A stretch of DNA of 64,000 nt from Novosphingobium sp. PP1Y. Lineage in GTDB: Bacteria; Pseudomonadota; Alphaproteobacteria; Sphingomonadales; Sphingomonadaceae. This document shows positions 62,974 through 64,000 of this stretch, piece after piece. The DNA is taken from contig NC_015580.1 of assembly GCF_000253255.1 (NCBI RefSeq), positions 2,865,001 to 2,929,000 on the forward strand, given 5' to 3'. Numbering within the stretch: position 1 is the first letter of the stretch; every line of letters starts with the position of its first letter. The position numbers were made by a program, and so were the translations under genes. The notes under the pieces are model-generated. The model did no database searches, was not told the origin of the DNA, and saw nothing but the letters and a program-made list of their open reading frames with translations.

Positions 62974-63849
62974 GTGGCTTCGCTCAAGGAACTCAAAGGC
63001 CGCATCAACTCGGTCAAATCGACCCAGAAGATCACCAAGGCCAAGCAGATGGTCGCCGCGGCCAAGCTGCGCAAGGCGCAGGCGGCGGCCGAGTCCGCAC
63101 GTCCCTACGCTTCGCGCCTCGCCGAGGTGATGGGCTCGCTCGCCGGCAAGATCACGGTCAGCGACAACAGCCCCAAGCTGCTCGCCGGTACCGGCAGCGA
63201 CCAGGTCCACCTGCTCGTCGTGGCGAACTCCGACAAGGGCCTGTGCGGCGCGTTCAACGCGAACATCGTCAAGGCGGCCCGCGTCAAGGCGCAGGAACTG
63301 GAAGCGCAGGGCAAGACCGTGCTGTTCTACCTCGTCGGCCGCAAGGGTCGCGCGGTGATCAAGCGCGAGTACCCCAAGCAGATCGCCAAGATGTTCGACA
63401 CCACCGACGTGCGCGATCCGGGCTTCAACGAGGCCGAAAAGGTCGCGAACGAACTCGTCGCCATGTACGAGGACGGTCAGTTCGACATCGCGCACCTGTT
63501 CTATTCGAAGTTCCGCTCGGCGCTCGTCCAGGAGCCGACCAGCCAGCAGATCATTCCTGTCCCTGCCCCCAAGGCGGCGGTGGCCGAGAGCGATGCCGTG
63601 GTCGAGTACGAGCCTGACGAGGAAGACATCCTCGCTGCCCTGCTGCCGCGCTATCTGCGCACGCAGATCTTCGGCGCGCTGCTTGAGAACGCCGCTTCCG
63701 AACAGGGTGCGTCCATGACCGCCATGGACAACGCGACCCGCAACGCTGGCGACTTGATCAACAAGCTTACCATCCAGTACAACCGCAGCCGCCAGGCCGC
63801 GATTACCACCGAACTCGTCGAAATCATCGCGGGCGCGGAAGCGCTCTAA
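62974..63849 (+). CDS. atpG: F1F0 ATP synthase subunit gamma
   Basis: Central rotor shaft of F1. GTG at 62974 with AAGGAG upstream gives 291 residues. The N-terminal SLKELKGRINSVKSTQKITK and the C-terminal SASMTAMDNATRNAGDLINK-type helix (here GASMTAMDNATRNAGDL) form the coiled coil; HLLVVANSDKGLCGAFNANI is conserved. A 66-base gap from atpA contains only the ribosome site. Confidence 0.97.
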   Translation: MASLKELKGRINSVKSTQKITKAKQMVAAAKLRKAQAAAESARPYASRLAEVMGSLAGKITVSDNSPKLLAGTGSDQVHLLVVANSDKGLCGAFNANIVKAARVKAQELEAQGKTVLFYLVGRKGRAVIKREYPKQIAKMFDTTDVRDPGFNEAEKVANELVAMYEDGQFDIAHLFYSKFRSALVQEPTSQQIIPVPAPKAAVAESDAVVEYEPDEEDILAALLPRYLRTQIFGALLENAASEQGASMTAMDNATRNAGDLINKLTIQYNRSRQAAITTELVEIIAGAEAL

Positions 63850-63873
63850 GACATCGCAGGCAAGGAAACCAAA

Positions 63874-64000
63874 ATGGCCACCGCACCCGTGCTCAACCAG
63901 ACCACTACCGGCAAGATCAGCCAGGTCATCGGCGCTGTCGTCGACGTGACCTTCGAAGGCGAGCTGCCCGCTATTCTCTCCGCGCTCGAGACCGACAACA
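63874..64000 (+). CDS. atpD: F1F0 ATP synthase subunit beta, 3' end cut by window edge
   Basis: Catalytic subunit of F1. Only the first 42 residues are visible; after a short lead they read GKISQVIGAVVDVTFEGELP, the standard AtpD beginning (GxIxQVIGAVVDVxF). ATG at 63874 follows GGCAAGGAAACC. The P-loop and catalytic residues lie beyond the window. Confidence 0.95.
   Translation, partial: MATAPVLNQTTTGKISQVIGAVVDVTFEGELPAILSALETDN

Overview
The window is GC-rich chromosomal DNA of an alphaproteobacterium, most likely a member of the Sphingomonadales (Novosphingobium/Sphingobium-like). This is an inference from gene orders and protein character: a 14-gene complex I operon running into birA and coaX, separate nuoC and nuoD, rpmF-plsX-fabH-ihfA-merR in a row, class I (not class II) lysyl-tRNA synthetase, an atpHAGD operon, and several proteins of types common in sphingomonads (RcnB-like, DUF1203, a long nitronate monooxygenase-like protein). 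No rRNA, tRNA, CRISPR array, insertion sequence, prophage or integration site was recognised. The sequence reads as core genome.

Layout. 1-16.1 kb (minus strand): the NADH:quinone oxidoreductase operon nuoABCD-[NTF2-like]-[small membrane protein]-nuoEFGHIJKLMN, followed by birA and the start of coaX; nearly every junction is a 1-4 base stop/start overlap. 16.7-21.5 kb (mostly plus): an acetyl-CoA acetyltransferase, an exported SH3 protein (minus), a 2-hydroxyacid dehydrogenase, an ammonium transporter without a PII gene, and a DUF805 protein. 21.6-25.6 kb (minus): a nitronate monooxygenase-like enzyme, a lipoprotein methyltransferase, prfB and an exported peroxiredoxin. 26-35 kb: SDR, CitE-like lyase, M28 peptidase (minus), ettA, an RcnB-like protein, and a translationally coupled prolyl-4-hydroxylase-like oxygenase and DUF885 peptidase.

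35-43 kb: DUF1003 with class I lysK (minus), an MscS channel, an autoregulated-looking PadR/DUF2218 pair (minus), a DinG/XPD-type helicase and a SixA phosphatase. 42.6-45.7 kb (minus): rpmF-plsX-fabH, then ihfA (with its own promoter and a strong dyad) and a MerR regulator. 46-50 kb: MAPEG, metallo-beta-lactamase, a LexA-like S24 repressor facing a 62-aa HTH-like protein and an uncharacterised partner across a palindromic operator region, and a stand-alone acetolactate synthase-like enzyme. 50-56.9 kb (minus): cysS, an EamA transporter, a nitroreductase, cobT without cobS, a fructose-6-phosphate aldolase/transaldolase and a DUF4197 lipoprotein. 56.9-64 kb: priA (plus), ada with DUF1203 (minus), and the atpHAGD operon, cut by the right edge inside atpD.

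How it fits together: the window begins and ends with the two main coupling-membrane machines (complex I and F1-ATPase). Between them lie housekeeping genes for translation (prfB, lysK, cysS, rpmF, ettA), lipid start-up (plsX, fabH), replication restart and alkylation repair (priA, ada), and small regulatory units. Nothing here is a clearly new system. The features most worth testing are the two non-nuo genes inside the nuo operon, the YqjI-like PadR/DUF2218 unit with its palindrome, the S24/62-aa/127-aa divergent module, a SAM-methyltransferase-like protein carrying a lipoprotein signal, and the dyads in front of ihfA and the thiolase.
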